Program-made: the position numbers and the translations under genes
Shown: positions 46,754-56,350 of the stretch, in pieces
How positions within the stretch are numbered: the first letter of the stretch is position 1
Layout of the letters: every line of letters starts with the position of its first letter
Notes under the pieces: model-generated
Databases searched by the model: none
What the model saw: only the letters and a program-made list of their open reading frames with translations
Told to the model about the DNA's origin: nothing
Assembly: GCA_020852275.1 (NCBI GenBank)
Contig: JADZBE010000027.1
Location: 81,760 to 145,759 of the forward strand
Length of the DNA: 64,000 nt
Reading direction: 5' to 3'
Source: Phycisphaerales bacterium
GTDB lineage: Bacteria; Planctomycetota; Phycisphaerae; UBA1845

Positions 46754-46768
46754 GGAAATGCCGGTATA

Positions 46769-47305
46769 ATGTCTGTTGAATGCCGACATTTCTGGCGGCG
46801 GCGGTTTCTGATCGGCGGCGCGGCCGCGCTGGCGGCGGCTTGCGGATGTGCGCCGCGGATTCGCACATGGACCCCGCCGCAGTCTCCGGACAGCTTGGAC
46901 AACGTGTCGTTCCTGCACTATCTCGCGACGGCGCCGCTGGCGAATGTGGATGAGGCGGCCCGCGCGGTGCTGATCCTGCTGGAGCCGGAAGCGCCTCCGC
47001 TTGCGGTGCAGGAGCGGATGGCAGCGGCCCAGCGGAAGGGCTTGATCCGCGCGGGCTGGAAGCTGCGCGGCGAGCACGTGCTGACGCGGGGCGTGCTGGC
47101 GTACATGCTGCGCCGGGCATGCGAGCTGCCGGCGGGGGCGAATGACGCTCTGCCGGCGGGAGTCGGCGACCGGCGGTATGCAATTCGCGCGTGCGCGGAC
47201 GCGGGGCTGCTGGCGCATGGCGCGGCCGACGAGTCGATCTCGGGCGGGGAACTGCTGGGCGCGATTCGCTCGGCGGACGCGTGGCAGGAAGCGCATTCGC
47301 GCTGA
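46769..47305 (+). CDS. Small exported lipoprotein of unknown function
   Basis: 178 aa, starting 15 nt after the barrel gene. The N-terminus RRRFLIGGAAALAAACGC combines a twin-Arg-like run with a lipobox Cys, so the product is exported and probably lipid-anchored, possibly through Tat. The body is helical, with LHYLATAPLANVDEAARAVL and a C-terminal ISGGELLGAIRSADAW. I do not recognise the family. The tight spacing to the barrel gene suggests a joint function. The start is weakly supported: there is no clear Shine-Dalgarno. Confidence 0.7.
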   Translation: MSVECRHFWRRRFLIGGAAALAAACGCAPRIRTWTPPQSPDSLDNVSFLHYLATAPLANVDEAARAVLILLEPEAPPLAVQERMAAAQRKGLIRAGWKLRGEHVLTRGVLAYMLRRACELPAGANDALPAGVGDRRYAIRACADAGLLAHGAADESISGGELLGAIRSADAWQEAHSR

Positions 47306-47490
47306 CGCGAGGCGCGACATGACGCGCCACGGGCACGCAGCCCCGACGGGCGCCCGCAGCGCATGCACGGGCGCCGCAGCGCGGATCACTCGGATCAACT
47401 CGGATCGTGACGGACCGCCTTGAAACTCCTCAGGGGCGGCTGTCGGGTGTTTCTTTGCGCAACATCAGTGCATCTGAAAGGAGCAGAGCC

Positions 47491-47919
47491 ATGAAGCGAG
47501 CGATCGTGAGTTTGGCGGTGCTGGCGGGCGTGTGCGGGTGTGACGCGATCAACATCTTCCTTGACCCGAGGACGACGGTGACGCTGGTCAACGCGAGCGA
47601 CTATCCCGTGGACGTAACGATGTTCGTGTCCGACGATCAGGACATTCTCGAATCGTTCCTCGTCGACGAGAGCGTGGGTGAGAAACTGCTGTACACTCTG
47701 GCCGTCGGGCAGACCGTCAGCTTCAGCCGCCCCTGCGACGAGCTTCAAGCGATGATCATCGAGCAGGCCGAGCTGGACGTGGCGCTGGGTCTGGGCCCGG
47801 AGGCGAACACGGATGTGCAGCGCGACGGGGATGACTTCTCGTGCGGCGACGAGGTGGTCTTCACGTTCGACCACTCGGCGCAGATTCTGGATTTCGACGT
47901 GACCGTGACGGTGCGTTGA
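47491..47919 (+). CDS. Small lipoprotein of unknown function
   Basis: 142 aa. AAAGGAG lies at ideal distance before ATG 47491. The short signal KRAIVSLAVLAGVCGC ends in a lipobox Cys. The mature part is beta-rich: TTVTLVNASDYPVDVTMFVSDD at the start and VVFTFDHSAQILDFDVTVTVR at the end, with two further Cys. No known motif. It lies between the barrel operon and the convergent pseudopilin pair. Confidence 0.78.
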   Translation: MKRAIVSLAVLAGVCGCDAINIFLDPRTTVTLVNASDYPVDVTMFVSDDQDILESFLVDESVGEKLLYTLAVGQTVSFSRPCDELQAMIIEQAELDVALGLGPEANTDVQRDGDDFSCGDEVVFTFDHSAQILDFDVTVTVR

Positions 47920-48050
47920 CGCAGAAGCCGGGCGGGCGGCCCGTGCGTGCACGTCCACGAAAAACGGACGCCAGGCCCGCGCCGGCGGACTTGGCGATCC
48001 GTTGATGATCACGCGTCGTTGTTTCCCTCAGCCTGCCGCACAGGCCCGGC

Positions 48051-49244
48051 TCATTCGGCGACGCAGTCCTCGTACGAGGGGCGTCCCTGCGGCGGGGCCG
48101 CCAGAGACGTGTGGACTAACGGCGACGGCAGCGTGTCCTTCTGCCAGCCGTCGCCGCGGATGATGACGCACTGGCAATCCATCTGGCAAGGGCACGCTCG
48201 GTACCGCTGGGATGGCGGCGTCGAGCAACCCGCGCTGCCATTGAGGCATTCCGTCCAGGGAAAGAACGCGACATAGCCGCCTCCCGGGCGGCAACCATCA
48301 TCGACGGGCTTCTCGATGCGGTAATGCCAGTAATAGCCTTGGGCATTGCGCGTGTCGTCCAATTGCACCTTCTGGTATTCGGCGTGGCCGTCCACGAAAC
48401 TGCGGTTGTACCACCAGTCCTTGCCGTGCCATCCTTGAAGGGTTCTGCCCGGATCGATGTCCACGCCGTCGTTCACATGGTCGCAGACGTCATCCTCGGC
48501 GGCCCACGCCCAGCGACCGATGTTCTCCTCGTAGTAAATCACGCGGCTCGGGGCCGGGATGCGCGTGGTGGGTCGAAGGTACGGCGAATTGGTGTCCATG
48601 AACCGCACGCCGCTGCCAATCTGGGCGATCATGAAGATGTTGGCGGAGAAGCTGGTGCCAAAATAATCATAGGAGGTTCGGTCAGGGAAGTTCGTTCGCC
48701 AGTCGAGGCAGTGAGCCACCTTGGGCGGACCGTTGTCTCCCGGACAGGTGTAGTCATCCAGGTTCAGCATGGTGTCGGCCAGTTGCTGCTGACGGGTTCC
48801 ATTCCTGTAGTCGTCGAACCCTCCCTTGTAGATCACCAGGTTCAGCGGGCGGGTGGCGGGGCCGAAACCTGCACAAGTGCCATACTTGCTGGATTCCGGA
48901 CCGTTGCCGCAGCCATTGGCATATCCCGGCCGGCCGATGCCCGACTTGCCGCCCCACTCGTAAGCGCCGATGTAGGTCGGCGAATTGCAGTCCTGATTGT
49001 ACTGCTCGGGGTGGATCGGAATCGACCAGTCGTCGAACTCAGAGGCGTACGTCCGGCTTGCCAGGGACAGCCCCCGCAGGTGCGCCGCGCACTTGGAACG
49101 CTTGGACAGGTTCCTCGCGTTTTGCAGCGACGGAAGCAGAATGGAAATGAGCAGCGCGATGATCGCGATGACCACCAGCAGCTCGATCAGCGTAAAGCCG
49201 CCCGATCGCCGGGACGACCTCACTCTCGAATCGCGTGTGAACAT
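48051..49244 (-). CDS. Pseudopilin-type secreted protein, tandem copy 1
   Basis: 397 aa. GGGAGG precedes ATG 49244; the leader ends at Gly before [24 protein letters not shown]. The mature part has [25 protein letters not shown], the C-x-GD stretch [44 protein letters not shown], and a Cys-rich tail ending with [15 protein letters not shown]. It closely matches the gene at 49675-50853. A long frame continues upstream because the 5' leader is also conserved, but the ribosome site and leader length fix the start. Processing by a PilD-type peptidase is expected; the role is unknown. Confidence 0.88.
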   Translation of the reverse strand: MFTRDSRVRSSRRSGGFTLIELLVVIAIIALLISILLPSLQNARNLSKRSKCAAHLRGLSLASRTYASEFDDWSIPIHPEQYNQDCNSPTYIGAYEWGGKSGIGRPGYANGCGNGPESSKYGTCAGFGPATRPLNLVIYKGGFDDYRNGTRQQQLADTMLNLDDYTCPGDNGPPKVAHCLDWRTNFPDRTSYDYFGTSFSANIFMIAQIGSGVRFMDTNSPYLRPTTRIPAPSRVIYYEENIGRWAWAAEDDVCDHVNDGVDIDPGRTLQGWHGKDWWYNRSFVDGHAEYQKVQLDDTRNAQGYYWHYRIEKPVDDGCRPGGGYVAFFPWTECLNGSAGCSTPPSQRYRACPCQMDCQCVIIRGDGWQKDTLPSPLVHTSLAAPPQGRPSYEDCVAE

Positions 49245-49582
49245 GATATGCCTCCCATACGGAAAAGTGCCCGGGGACAGCGCGACGCCCCTCCTCGGAG
49301 CCTCCCGCTGCCGCTGCCGGAGTATTCGCTGGATGATCGTCATTCTCCGCCGCATGACATGCCTGCCGCGGAGCTTGAGTCCTCCCGGAGATGTCGTTCC
49401 TTGGACTACGTGTCGGACCGGATTGTGCGGCCCCAAGTCGCCCTCCCCCTGAAGTCATGCAAGCCCCCTTGGCATGGGACACCGACCGGCGGCGATCACG
49501 GCCCCGGGTCTGACAGCTTCCGCGCTTCAAGCCCGAGGACCCCTTGAACGTCAATCGATCGCCACGGACCGGATAAACAAAG

Positions 49583-49618
49583 GGATCGCCGACCTCGCAC
49601 AAGCGAGTTCGGCGATCC
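49583..49618 (-). terminator. Terminator after pseudopilin copy 2
   Basis: Arms GGATCGCCGA (49583-49592) and TCGGCGATCC (49609-49618), with an inner CTCGC-ACAA-GCGAG pairing, give a long continuous hairpin. On the minus strand it is followed by CTTTGTTTATCC. It lies about 57 nt after the stop of the gene at 49675, so the two tandem copies are probably separate transcripts. Confidence 0.88.
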
Positions 49619-49674
49619 TTGGGTGTTCGATTCGCGATCACGACGTTCGATCCCAGCTGGTCAGCAGCCGGTGC

Positions 49675-50853
49675 TCAGGAAACGCAGTCCTCATACGAGG
49701 GTCGCCCCGTCGGCGGCGCAGCCAGTGATGTGTGGACCAGCGGAGAGGGAAGCGTGTCCTTCTGCCAGCCGTCGCCGCGGATGATAATGCACTGACAATC
49801 CAGCGAGCAGGCGCAGGGTTGATACCTTCGGGATGGCGGCGTGCTGCAGTTCGCGCCGCTCGCAAGGCACTCGGTCCAAGGATAAACCCATTGACCGCCC
49901 CGGCATCCGTCGTCCACGGGGTGTTCCATGCGGTAGTGGTTGTAGTAACCCTGCGCGTTGCGTGTGTCGTCCAGTTGTACCTTCTGATACTCAGCATGAC
50001 CATCGACAAACGTACGGTTGTAAAACCAGTCCTTGCCGTGCCATCCCTGGAGCGTCCTACCGGGATCGATATCAACGCCCGGGTTGACGTGGGCGCACAC
50101 GTCGTCCTCGGCCGCCCACGCCCAGCGACCAATATTCTCCTCGTAGTAGATCACGCGGCTGGGCGCCGGGATGCGCGTCGTCGGCCGCAGATAGGGAGAG
50201 TTAGTGTCCATGAACCGGACACCGCTGCCCTGCTGGGCAATCATGAAGATATTCGCGGAGAAGCTCGTGCCGAACCAGTCGTACGAGCTGATATTGCTTC
50301 CGTCCGTTCTCCATTCGGCGCAATGGGCGACCTTCGGAGGACCATTGTCACCGGGGCAGGTGTAATCGTCCAAGTTCAGTTTCGTGTCAGCCAGCCGCTG
50401 CTCGCGACTGCCATTCTTGTAGTCGTCGAAACCGCCCTTGTAGATGACCAAGTTGAGTGGACGACTGCTGGGGCCGAATCCGGCGCAGGTGCCATACCGG
50501 CTTGATTCCGGGCCGCTGCCGCAGTTGCGCCAACCGGTCCTGCCGATGCCCGACTTGCCGCCCCACTCGTAAGCGCCGATGTACGTGGGCGAGTTGCAGT
50601 CCTGATTGTACTGCTCGGGGTGAATCGGAATCGACCAGTCGTCGAACTCGGAGGCGTACGTCCGGCTTGCAAGGGACAGCCCCCGCAGGTGCGCCGCGCA
50701 CTTGGAACGCTTGGACAGGTTCCTCGCGTTTTGCAGCGACGGAAGCAGAATGGAGATGAGCAGCGCGATGATCGCGATGACCACCAGCAGCTCGATCAGC
50801 GTGAAGCCGCCCGATCGCCGGACCGACCTCACTCTCAACTTGCGTACGAACAT
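49675..50853 (-). CDS. Pseudopilin-type secreted protein, tandem copy 2
   Basis: 392 aa, the near-identical upstream paralog of the 48051-49244 gene. It has the same leader ([12 protein letters not shown]), [50 protein letters not shown] and Cys-rich tail (here [16 protein letters not shown]). Differences cluster in the middle ([12 protein letters not shown] for [13 protein letters not shown]) and before the tail. GGGGG precedes ATG 50853. The 5' leader of about 105 nt is also almost identical to that of copy 1, showing that duplication included the control region. Its own terminator follows at 49583-49618. Confidence 0.88.
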   Translation of the reverse strand: MFVRKLRVRSVRRSGGFTLIELLVVIAIIALLISILLPSLQNARNLSKRSKCAAHLRGLSLASRTYASEFDDWSIPIHPEQYNQDCNSPTYIGAYEWGGKSGIGRTGWRNCGSGPESSRYGTCAGFGPSSRPLNLVIYKGGFDDYKNGSREQRLADTKLNLDDYTCPGDNGPPKVAHCAEWRTDGSNISSYDWFGTSFSANIFMIAQQGSGVRFMDTNSPYLRPTTRIPAPSRVIYYEENIGRWAWAAEDDVCAHVNPGVDIDPGRTLQGWHGKDWFYNRTFVDGHAEYQKVQLDDTRNAQGYYNHYRMEHPVDDGCRGGQWVYPWTECLASGANCSTPPSRRYQPCACSLDCQCIIIRGDGWQKDTLPSPLVHTSLAAPPTGRPSYEDCVS

Positions 50854-51401
50854 GATATGCCCCCTATACGGAAAAGTGCCCGGGGACAGCGCGACGCCCC
50901 TCCTCGGAGCCTCCCGCTGCCGCTGCCGGAGTATTCGCTGGATGATCGTCATTCTCCGCCGGCTGACAAGCCGGTCGGGCGAATTGTGTCCTTCCGGAGC
51001 GCGGTCCCATCCCCCACCCGTCGAACCAGATCGCGCAGCCCCAGCCCTCCGGACCCGCAAGTCTGGAATGCTCCCTCATGGAAGACACCGCAGACTCCCC
51101 GGCGGCGGAGGATCGCCGTGGATGGGGTGAATCCCCTTGCACCCCCCGGCGGGTTTGGACAGGCGCGGGAGGGTGCCTCCCAACAGCCCCAGAAGTTCCC
51201 GGGGGCAAAACGGAACGTGCCGGGGGGGGTGGCAGTCTCGATACGAGACTCAGGGCGTCCATCAAGCGATGAACTTATAGGACTTCGCCCCGCCCCCACG
51301 GAGTCCAGCAGGCCAGCCATGGTTGCAATCCCGCGACCCCAAGCTGCAGGTCGCCATGCCTCCGACGGGAGCTGTCCGGAGCCGGTTGTGCGCAAGCACC
51401 C
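50854..51401. other. 548-nt intergenic region upstream of pseudopilin copy 2
   Basis: The first roughly 105 nt (50854-50970) duplicate the leader of copy 1 almost exactly; similarity ends abruptly near CTCCGCCG. Beyond this I see G-rich stretches and a small GTCTCGATACGAGAC hairpin near 51236, but no gene. Confidence 0.55.
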
Positions 51402-52214
51402 TTAGAAGGACTCGTCACCCACGTCCTCCCCGCCGCCGCGGCGAACCACGCCCGTAACGCCCCGGCGCGACGGCGCTTCGAGGAACTTCAGCAATTCCGC
51501 CGCGGCCCCCGTCGGCTTGGATTCCGCGAGCCGCCCGACGCCCTGACGGAACAGCGGCGACTGGCGATACAGGAGATGGAAGGCGCGGCGCAAATCCAGA
51601 ATCTGTTCTTGCGAAAGGCCCGCGCGGCGCAGCCCGACGCTGTTGAGACCGGCGATGAGGCCGTCATGATCGGTCAGCATGAACGGGGGAATGTCCATGG
51701 CGACGCGAGCCGCCGCGGCAATCATGGCGAGCGCGCCGACGCGCACGAACTGATGCACGAGGGCATCCGCGCCGAACGTCACGCGGTCCGCCACCTGCAC
51801 GTGCCCGGCGAGCTTTGCGCCGTTGACCATGGTGACGCGGTTGCCGACCGTGCAGTTGTGCCCGATGTGCGCGCCGCTGAGAAGAAAGTTGTCATCCCCC
51901 AGGGTCGTGGCCTGCCCCTCTCCCGTGGCGCGATGAATCGTCGAGTACTCGCGGATGATGTTGCGCTCGCCGATGCGGCAGAAGCTCTCCTCGCCGCGGT
52001 GCTTGACGTCCTGCGGCGCGTGCCCGATGAGCACGCCGGCGTGAAGCTCGCAGCCGGCGCCGATCCGCGCGCGTCCGGTCAGGTGCACGCCTTGATGCAA
52101 TCGGCAGCCGGCGCCGACGGCAACGCCCGCGTCGATGATGCAGAACGGTCCGATGTCAACCTCGGCGCCGATCTCGGCCCGTCGGTCCACGATGGCGGTC
52201 GGATGAATGGCCAA
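51402..52214 (-). CDS. lpxA: Acyl-ACP:UDP-N-acetylglucosamine O-acyltransferase
   Basis: First step of lipid A synthesis. 270 aa from TTG 52214, which has AGGAGA at ideal spacing; no ATG fits the family N-terminus (AIHPTAIVD). Left-handed beta-helix hexapeptide repeats fill the first 190 residues (GPFCIIDAGVAVGAG, RIGAGCELHAGVLIGHAPQD, GAHIGHNCTVGNRVTMVNG), with the catalytic-type His region and the FQ-like VHQFVRVGALAMI. PPFMLTDHDGLIAGLNSVGLRRAGL starts the helical tail, and the spacing fits LpxA rather than LpxD. It is 35 nt after the UDG gene, so probably co-transcribed. Other lpx genes are not nearby. Confidence 0.93.
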   Translation of the reverse strand: MAIHPTAIVDRRAEIGAEVDIGPFCIIDAGVAVGAGCRLHQGVHLTGRARIGAGCELHAGVLIGHAPQDVKHRGEESFCRIGERNIIREYSTIHRATGEGQATTLGDDNFLLSGAHIGHNCTVGNRVTMVNGAKLAGHVQVADRVTFGADALVHQFVRVGALAMIAAAARVAMDIPPFMLTDHDGLIAGLNSVGLRRAGLSQEQILDLRRAFHLLYRQSPLFRQGVGRLAESKPTGAAAELLKFLEAPSRRGVTGVVRRGGGEDVGDESF

Positions 52215-52249
52215 CCGGTCTCTCCTGTGCGATCCGCGTACCGAGTGCG

Positions 52250-53017
52250 TCAGGTCTGCGCGGGTTGCTCCAGTCCAAGGCGCGCCATGACCTGCTGTAA
52301 ATCCTGCCACGTTTTCATCTTTTCCGACGGCGTGCGCAGCAGGTAGGCCGGGTGATAAGTCGGCATCAGCGGAATGGCCTCTCCCTGACCGGCAACGCCC
52401 GAGGGATAGAAATCATGAAAGCGTCCGCGCAGCCGGCCGATGGATTCGGTGGTTTGCAGCAGGGTCTGCGACGCCGGCGCGCCGAGGGCGACGATGACCT
52501 CCGGACGAATCGACCTGAGTTGCTCGTACAGGTACGGGCTGCACGCGGCGATCTCATCCGGAGCGGGCGCGCGGTTTCCGGGCGGGCGGCACTTGAGGAC
52601 GTTGCAGATGAACACGTCGTCGCGCGTCGTGCCCATCGCGGCAATCATCTTGGTGAGAAGCTGACCCGCCTGCCCGACGAACGCCAGCCCCTGCCGGTCT
52701 TCGTCAAAGCCCGGCGCCTCGCCGACGAACACGAGCCGGGCGCAGGGGCTGCCCTGGCCGAAGACGGTCCGCGTGCGCGTCTTGCTGAGCGCGCAGCGCG
52801 TGCAGCCGCGGACCTGCTGCTCATCAAGCAGGCGGAGGCGATCCGCGACGTCGTCGCCGGTTGAAAGCGGGGCCACCTTTCCACGTTGCGGCGCGGGCCA
52901 GGTCGTGCGGCGCGTGGCAACGGAGACGGACACGGGCCAGAACGTCACGCCGCAGCGCCGGTCCGCTTCGAGCAGCGGCTGGAGGACGCCGATCAGGTTT
53001 TCGCTTTCAACGGACAT
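52250..53017 (-). CDS. Type-4 (iron-sulfur) uracil-DNA glycosylase
   Basis: Removes uracil from DNA. 255 aa from ATG 53017. It has [18 protein letters not shown] with the first Cys pair, motif [24 protein letters not shown], then [22 protein letters not shown] with the second Cys pair, and [12 protein letters not shown] as the distal HPA motif. The four Cys fit the 4Fe-4S cluster of family 4 enzymes. The N-terminal 90 residues are an extra low-homology extension. It lies upstream of lpxA in the same direction. Confidence 0.92.
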   Translation of the reverse strand: MSVESENLIGVLQPLLEADRRCGVTFWPVSVSVATRRTTWPAPQRGKVAPLSTGDDVADRLRLLDEQQVRGCTRCALSKTRTRTVFGQGSPCARLVFVGEAPGFDEDRQGLAFVGQAGQLLTKMIAAMGTTRDDVFICNVLKCRPPGNRAPAPDEIAACSPYLYEQLRSIRPEVIVALGAPASQTLLQTTESIGRLRGRFHDFYPSGVAGQGEAIPLMPTYHPAYLLRTPSEKMKTWQDLQQVMARLGLEQPAQT

Positions 53018-53236
53018 GCCCGCGCCTTGCTCGATGCGTTCGCTCGTCACCCACACCGACGGCTCCTGCGCGCCGCGCGGAGCGAGAACGCATGGACCTC
53101 CGCCCGCACCTCTTGGTCGGAGATGCCCTGCTCTCACACGCGCTTCTCGCGGTCCGAGCGGTTGGTGCTCGAACGCGGCGATTCCCGGCGCTCATCATGG
53201 CATGGAAGGGGCGCGGTCTCAAGGTAGGATACGCGC

Positions 53237-54079
53237 GTGGCTGATTTTGAGGAGCTTGCTCTAACGCTGGGCGACGGCTACCGCGCCTACGCGCGGTACT
53301 TCGCGCCGCCGCGTCCCCTCGGCGCGGTGCTGTATTTTCACGGCATCCAGTCGCATTGCGGGTGGTACGAGGCCTCCGCGCGGCACCTGCGCGACGCGGG
53401 CTTCGCCGTGCTTCAGCCGGACCGGCGCGGCAGCGGGCACAACCGGGAGCAGCGGGGGCACGCCGCTTCCGCCGAGCAACTCATCAGCGACGTCTGGGTC
53501 GCGCGTGAGGAACTGCTGCGCCGCAGCGGGCTGGATGCCGTTCACATGCTCGGCGTGAGCTGGGGCGGCAAGCTCGTGGCCGCGGCGTATGCCGTCGATG
53601 ACGCCCGCGCACTGAGCCTGACGCTGGTGACGCCTGGACTGTTTCCGTTGATCGGCGTCAGCGCGTCGGAGAAGTTCCGCATCGGCGTCGCCATGGTGAC
53701 GGACCCGGGGCGGCTGTTCGACATTCCGCTCAACGACGCGGAGCTGTTCACCGCGCACGCGCCGAAGCAGAGGTTCATCAACGAAGATCCGCTGACGCTG
53801 CGCCAGGCGACGGCGGGCTTCTACCTCGCGTCGCGGCGGATGGACCGCGTGTGGGCAAAGCTGACGCAGCGCCGCGCCGCGCCGCTGCACCTGCTGCTGG
53901 CGGAGGACGAACGGATCATCGACAACGCGGCGACGGCGGAATTTTTTCGCGCGCTGAACTGGCCTCGGACGCGCATCACGACGTACCACGGCGCGCGTCA
54001 CAGCCTCGAGTTCGAGCCGGACCCGCGCCCTTACTTCGACGACGTCACGGACGCGCTGCGGGCGGCGACGCGCGCGTGA
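53237..54079 (+). CDS. Alpha/beta hydrolase (lysophospholipase/monoacylglycerol-lipase-like)
   Basis: 280 aa from GTG 53237, with AAGGTAGGAT upstream. [40 protein letters not shown] is the oxyanion and strand region typical of this group. The nucleophile elbow is LGVSWGGK, the acid [10 protein letters not shown] and the His GARHSLEFE. There is no signal peptide, so it is cytosolic. The substrate, probably a lipid ester, is inferred only. It is divergent from the udg-lpxA pair. Confidence 0.9.
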   Translation: MADFEELALTLGDGYRAYARYFAPPRPLGAVLYFHGIQSHCGWYEASARHLRDAGFAVLQPDRRGSGHNREQRGHAASAEQLISDVWVAREELLRRSGLDAVHMLGVSWGGKLVAAAYAVDDARALSLTLVTPGLFPLIGVSASEKFRIGVAMVTDPGRLFDIPLNDAELFTAHAPKQRFINEDPLTLRQATAGFYLASRRMDRVWAKLTQRRAAPLHLLLAEDERIIDNAATAEFFRALNWPRTRITTYHGARHSLEFEPDPRPYFDDVTDALRAATRA

Positions 54080-54391
54080 TCGCTTGCCTCATCTTCTCGC
54101 GTGATCGTGAAAACCCTGAAAAAGAAGGGGATTCGTGTGCATGCGCGAGCCTCGCCCCGCGGCGCGTCGTCGCGCGATCGCGCGCCGTGATCGCTCCTTT
54201 GCGCGCAGCAGCGCGCCGGATCGGCGGCGTCAACGTGATGACACTTCACAGGCGCGGCGCGGCACAAGCGGCGATGCGCGCCGCGATTCGACGCCTTGCA
54301 CGCGCGACGGCGCGGCGTGATAGACTCATGGAACGACCGGGCGCAAGCCGATAGAAGAAAGCAAGGTCGCGAAACTTGAGCAAAAATTCTT
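54080..54391. other. 312-nt region between hydrolase and micro-ORF
   Basis: No gene with a ribosome site is seen. The sequence is dominated by GCGCG and GATC-containing palindromes such as GCGCGATCGCGCG near 54170, giving very Arg-rich translations that are probably meaningless. It becomes AT-rich from about 54370, where the promoter of the micro-ORF begins. Confidence 0.5.
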
Positions 54392-54419
54392 TTGACAAGT
54401 CCGCGACGACCGATAGCAT
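54392..54419 (+). promoter_or_regulatory. Sigma-70-type promoter of the lysine-rich micro-ORF
   Basis: TTGACA (54392-54397), a 16-nt spacer and TAGCAT (54414-54419) lie in an AT-rich island of otherwise GC-rich DNA. A perfect -35 hexamer is uncommon in such a genome. Confidence 0.65.
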
Positions 54420-54444
54420 TTGAAAATGAAAGGAGGTGATACGC

Positions 54445-54513
54445 ATGGCGAAAGCACGCAAGGCCGCTAAGAAGAAGGCCAAGAAGAAGGGCGGCAAGAA
54501 GAAGAAGAAGTAA
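54445..54513 (+). CDS. 22-aa lysine-rich micro-ORF with perfect Shine-Dalgarno
   Basis: ATG 54445 to TAA 54513 encodes a 22-residue peptide with thirteen Lys (MAKARKAAKKKAKKK, then GG and KKKKK). AAGGAGGTGAT, an essentially complete complement of the 16S 3' end, lies 4 nt upstream, and a near-consensus promoter lies 25 nt further up. A structured stretch and strong terminator follow. The product resembles the basic tails of histone H1-like or nucleoid proteins but is far shorter. It may bind nucleic acid or the ribosome; it could also serve mainly as a translated leader for the RNA below. Function unknown. Confidence 0.65.
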   Translation: MAKARKAAKKKAKKKGGKKKKK

Positions 54514-54704
54514 GACCGCGATCAGACAGACCCTGTAGCACGCGGTCGCGCATCGACCGGATGTCCCGGTCGGCGAAAGTGGAAAGCCGCTACAGATTGC
54601 AAGGTCTTCTGAAGCTTCTCGAAGGCAACACGACTTAACGTTCCGCGCCACGGCTTGAGTCGAAAACCTTCGAGACCTGTTCGGTCTCAACCGAAACAAC
54701 GTTG
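54514..54704 (+). ncRNA. Candidate structured RNA downstream of the micro-ORF
   Basis: Several complementary arms fall in 190 nt: GACCGCG (54514-54520) with CGCGGTC (54541-54547); CTGTAGC (54533-54539) with GCTACAG (54589-54595); CGACCGG (54554-54560) with CCGGTCG (54566-54572); CTCGAAGG (54618-54625) with CCTTCGAG (54667-54674); and GAGACC (54672-54677) with GGTCTC (54683-54688). The first two interleave, as in a pseudoknot, and the last two overlap, as in a switch. It is not recognisably tmRNA, RNase P, SRP or 6S RNA. No protein frame is convincing here. It would be transcribed with the micro-ORF and end at the terminator. Confidence 0.45.
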
Positions 54705-54750
54705 ACGGAAGGTGCTTCCCGCCACGGCGGTACCTTCCGTCCGTTTTTTT
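54705..54750 (+). terminator. Strong rho-independent terminator
   Basis: Arms ACGGAAGGT (54705-54713) and ACCTTCCGT (54732-54740) enclose an inner CCGCC-ACGG-type fold and are followed by CCGTTTTTTTTG. It closes the transcript that begins with the micro-ORF. Confidence 0.9.
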
Positions 54751-54861
54751 TGCGCGGGCGTTGTCGCGCCGCTGAATCGCCGGAGGCGGAGCATCCGTCG
54801 GCGCGGGTTCCTGCCGGCGCCACGGCGAGCCTTCTGATTGGAAGTTCGATGGAGGGGAACT

Positions 54862-54900
54862 GGGTGGCGCGGTCTGGCGTACTCCCCAGGCCGTGGCGAG
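54862..54900. repeat. GGTGGCACGGTCTGGCG-family repeat
   Basis: GGTGGCGCGGTCTGGCGTACTCCCCAGGCCGTGGCGAG is an imperfect palindromic copy related to 458-534. It is followed by CCACGGCGAGCGGAGTACCG, a scrambled partial repeat. It lies in the 320-nt gap before infA, which holds no gene. Confidence 0.6.
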
Positions 54901-55071
54901 CAGGACAAGACCACGGCGAGCGGAGTACCGTTGACCCTGCCGCCCGCGCAGCGGGACCGGTTGCCACTCAACAAGGAGTCAGTGTGTGAGATCAGGCGCG
55001 AAGGCCGCAGAGGATGGAATCAGCGGAACGGGGCGAAGCAATCGGGCCGGGGCGAAAGGACAGGGCCGGGC

Positions 55072-55296
55072 CTACTTCCGGTACGTGATACGCCCGCGGT
55101 TGAGGTCGTAGGGCGAGACCTCGATGAGGACGCGGTCGCCGGGGAGGATGCGGATGTAGTTCTTCCGCATCTTGCCGGAAATATGGCACAGCACGCGGTG
55201 CGTGTCCTCGCCGACCGGCACCTGCACCTGGAACATGGCGTTGGGCAGCGCCTGAACCACCGTGCCTTCCAATTCAATAACGTCCGTATTCGCCAT
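55072..55296 (-). CDS. infA: Translation initiation factor IF-1
   Basis: 74-aa OB-fold protein that binds the ribosomal A site and helps IF2 and IF3. The sequence [50 protein letters not shown] and GRITYRK is the complete IF-1 pattern. AGGTGA lies upstream of ATG 55296. It stands alone here, without map, secY or ribosomal-protein genes. Confidence 0.97.
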   Translation of the reverse strand: MANTDVIELEGTVVQALPNAMFQVQVPVGEDTHRVLCHISGKMRKNYIRILPGDRVLIEVSPYDLNRGRITYRK

Positions 55297-55754
55297 GCAC
55301 TCACCTGATCCACGGGACAGGGCAGTTCCCTGACCTGCGGCGGAATATACCCGACGGGCATGAAGCCCACAAGCAAGCCTCGCGCAGGGGGTGAGGCCAG
55401 GGATTTCGGCTGGCTGCTCATGCGTTTTGGCAACTCGCCGCGGGGGGGAACACGCGGGGGCGGGATTCGCCGTCCTGTCAGGAGCCGCAAACCTCGAACG
55501 GTCACGCGATCCACGGGGCCGCTGCCCTAGCGCCGCACCACGCTGGAAGTGCGGTGACTCCGGCGCTGCCGCGCCCTGACGCAGCGCCCCTCACTGGCGT
55601 GAGGAGTTCTGATTCCAACGTATCCGCGCTTGATTCGCGTTGCGCGATCGGGCGCGCTGCCCGGGCCACGCCCGCGTGACCCCGTAGACTCTCGGACCTC
55701 GCCCGCCGCGCATTCGAGGGCTTGCCGCCTAGAATCCTGCGGGAGGGAAGGGGC
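55297..55754. other. 458-nt divergent intergenic region, no gene seen
   Basis: It separates the leftward infA from the rightward membrane-protein gene. It contains GC-rich stretches with small palindromes (CCTCACTGGCGTGAGG near 55590) that look like dispersed repeat remnants. No frame has a ribosome site. The infA promoter should lie within the first 150 nt. Confidence 0.5.
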
Positions 55755-56237
55755 ATGAGCACGCGACCATCGACTGCATCCACGGCGTCCGACGCCGTCG
55801 TTCCATTCCAGGTGCCCGAGCGAGTGGGCCGCACGCCGGGCAAGCGCGAGGTTTTTCGCGCGATGATTGAGTGGGAAGCGATCAGCGGCTCGCTGACCCC
55901 GTCCCGCCGCAGGCGTCTGGTGCGCTACGCGGCGCAGTTGGGCTTGTCGGCCACGCAGGCGGGCGAACTGATCCGCGCGTGCGTGGATTGCCCGCAGGCG
56001 ATGCGAGGTTCCTCGCGCGCGGAGCGCAATCTCCAGCCGGCGGCGATCGACCTCCCGCGGGCAGAGCAGGGCGGCGGAGCGGTCGAACTCGAAAGCCCGC
56101 CGCCGAACCTGCGATACGTGCCCGCGCCCACGTCGGCATCGCAAGAGGATCGTCCGTGGATGTGGACCCGACTTGCGCCGTTTGGTCTGGCTTCCTTGGC
56201 GATCGCGGCGCTGCTGGCTCTGCGGCTGCTGCGTTAG
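55755..56237 (+). CDS. C-terminally anchored membrane protein of unknown function
   Basis: 160 aa. GGGAGGGAAGGGG precedes ATG 55755. The soluble N-terminal part has a helical EVFRAMIEWEAISGSL and an AAQLGLSATQAGELIRACVDC segment, and the C-terminus is a single membrane helix (WTRLAPFGLASLAIAALLALRLL). I do not recognise the family; the Arg-rich RRRRLVRY stretch could be a contact surface. It is convergent with the metallohydrolase gene. Confidence 0.72.
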   Translation: MSTRPSTASTASDAVVPFQVPERVGRTPGKREVFRAMIEWEAISGSLTPSRRRRLVRYAAQLGLSATQAGELIRACVDCPQAMRGSSRAERNLQPAAIDLPRAEQGGGAVELESPPPNLRYVPAPTSASQEDRPWMWTRLAPFGLASLAIAALLALRLLR

Positions 56238-56350
56238 CAGGCCGTTGCAGAAGCCTTGGCACGGACCTCCGCGACGTGCTTGTTTTCCGGTCAAGTCGAC
56301 CGCCGATGCGTGCGATTCGGAGTCCTGCAAGAGGCTTTAAGCGCCGAAGC

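Noticed and set aside
54135..54320. 61-aa Arg-rich open frame
   Set aside because: Composition follows the GCGCG-rich DNA; no ribosome site.
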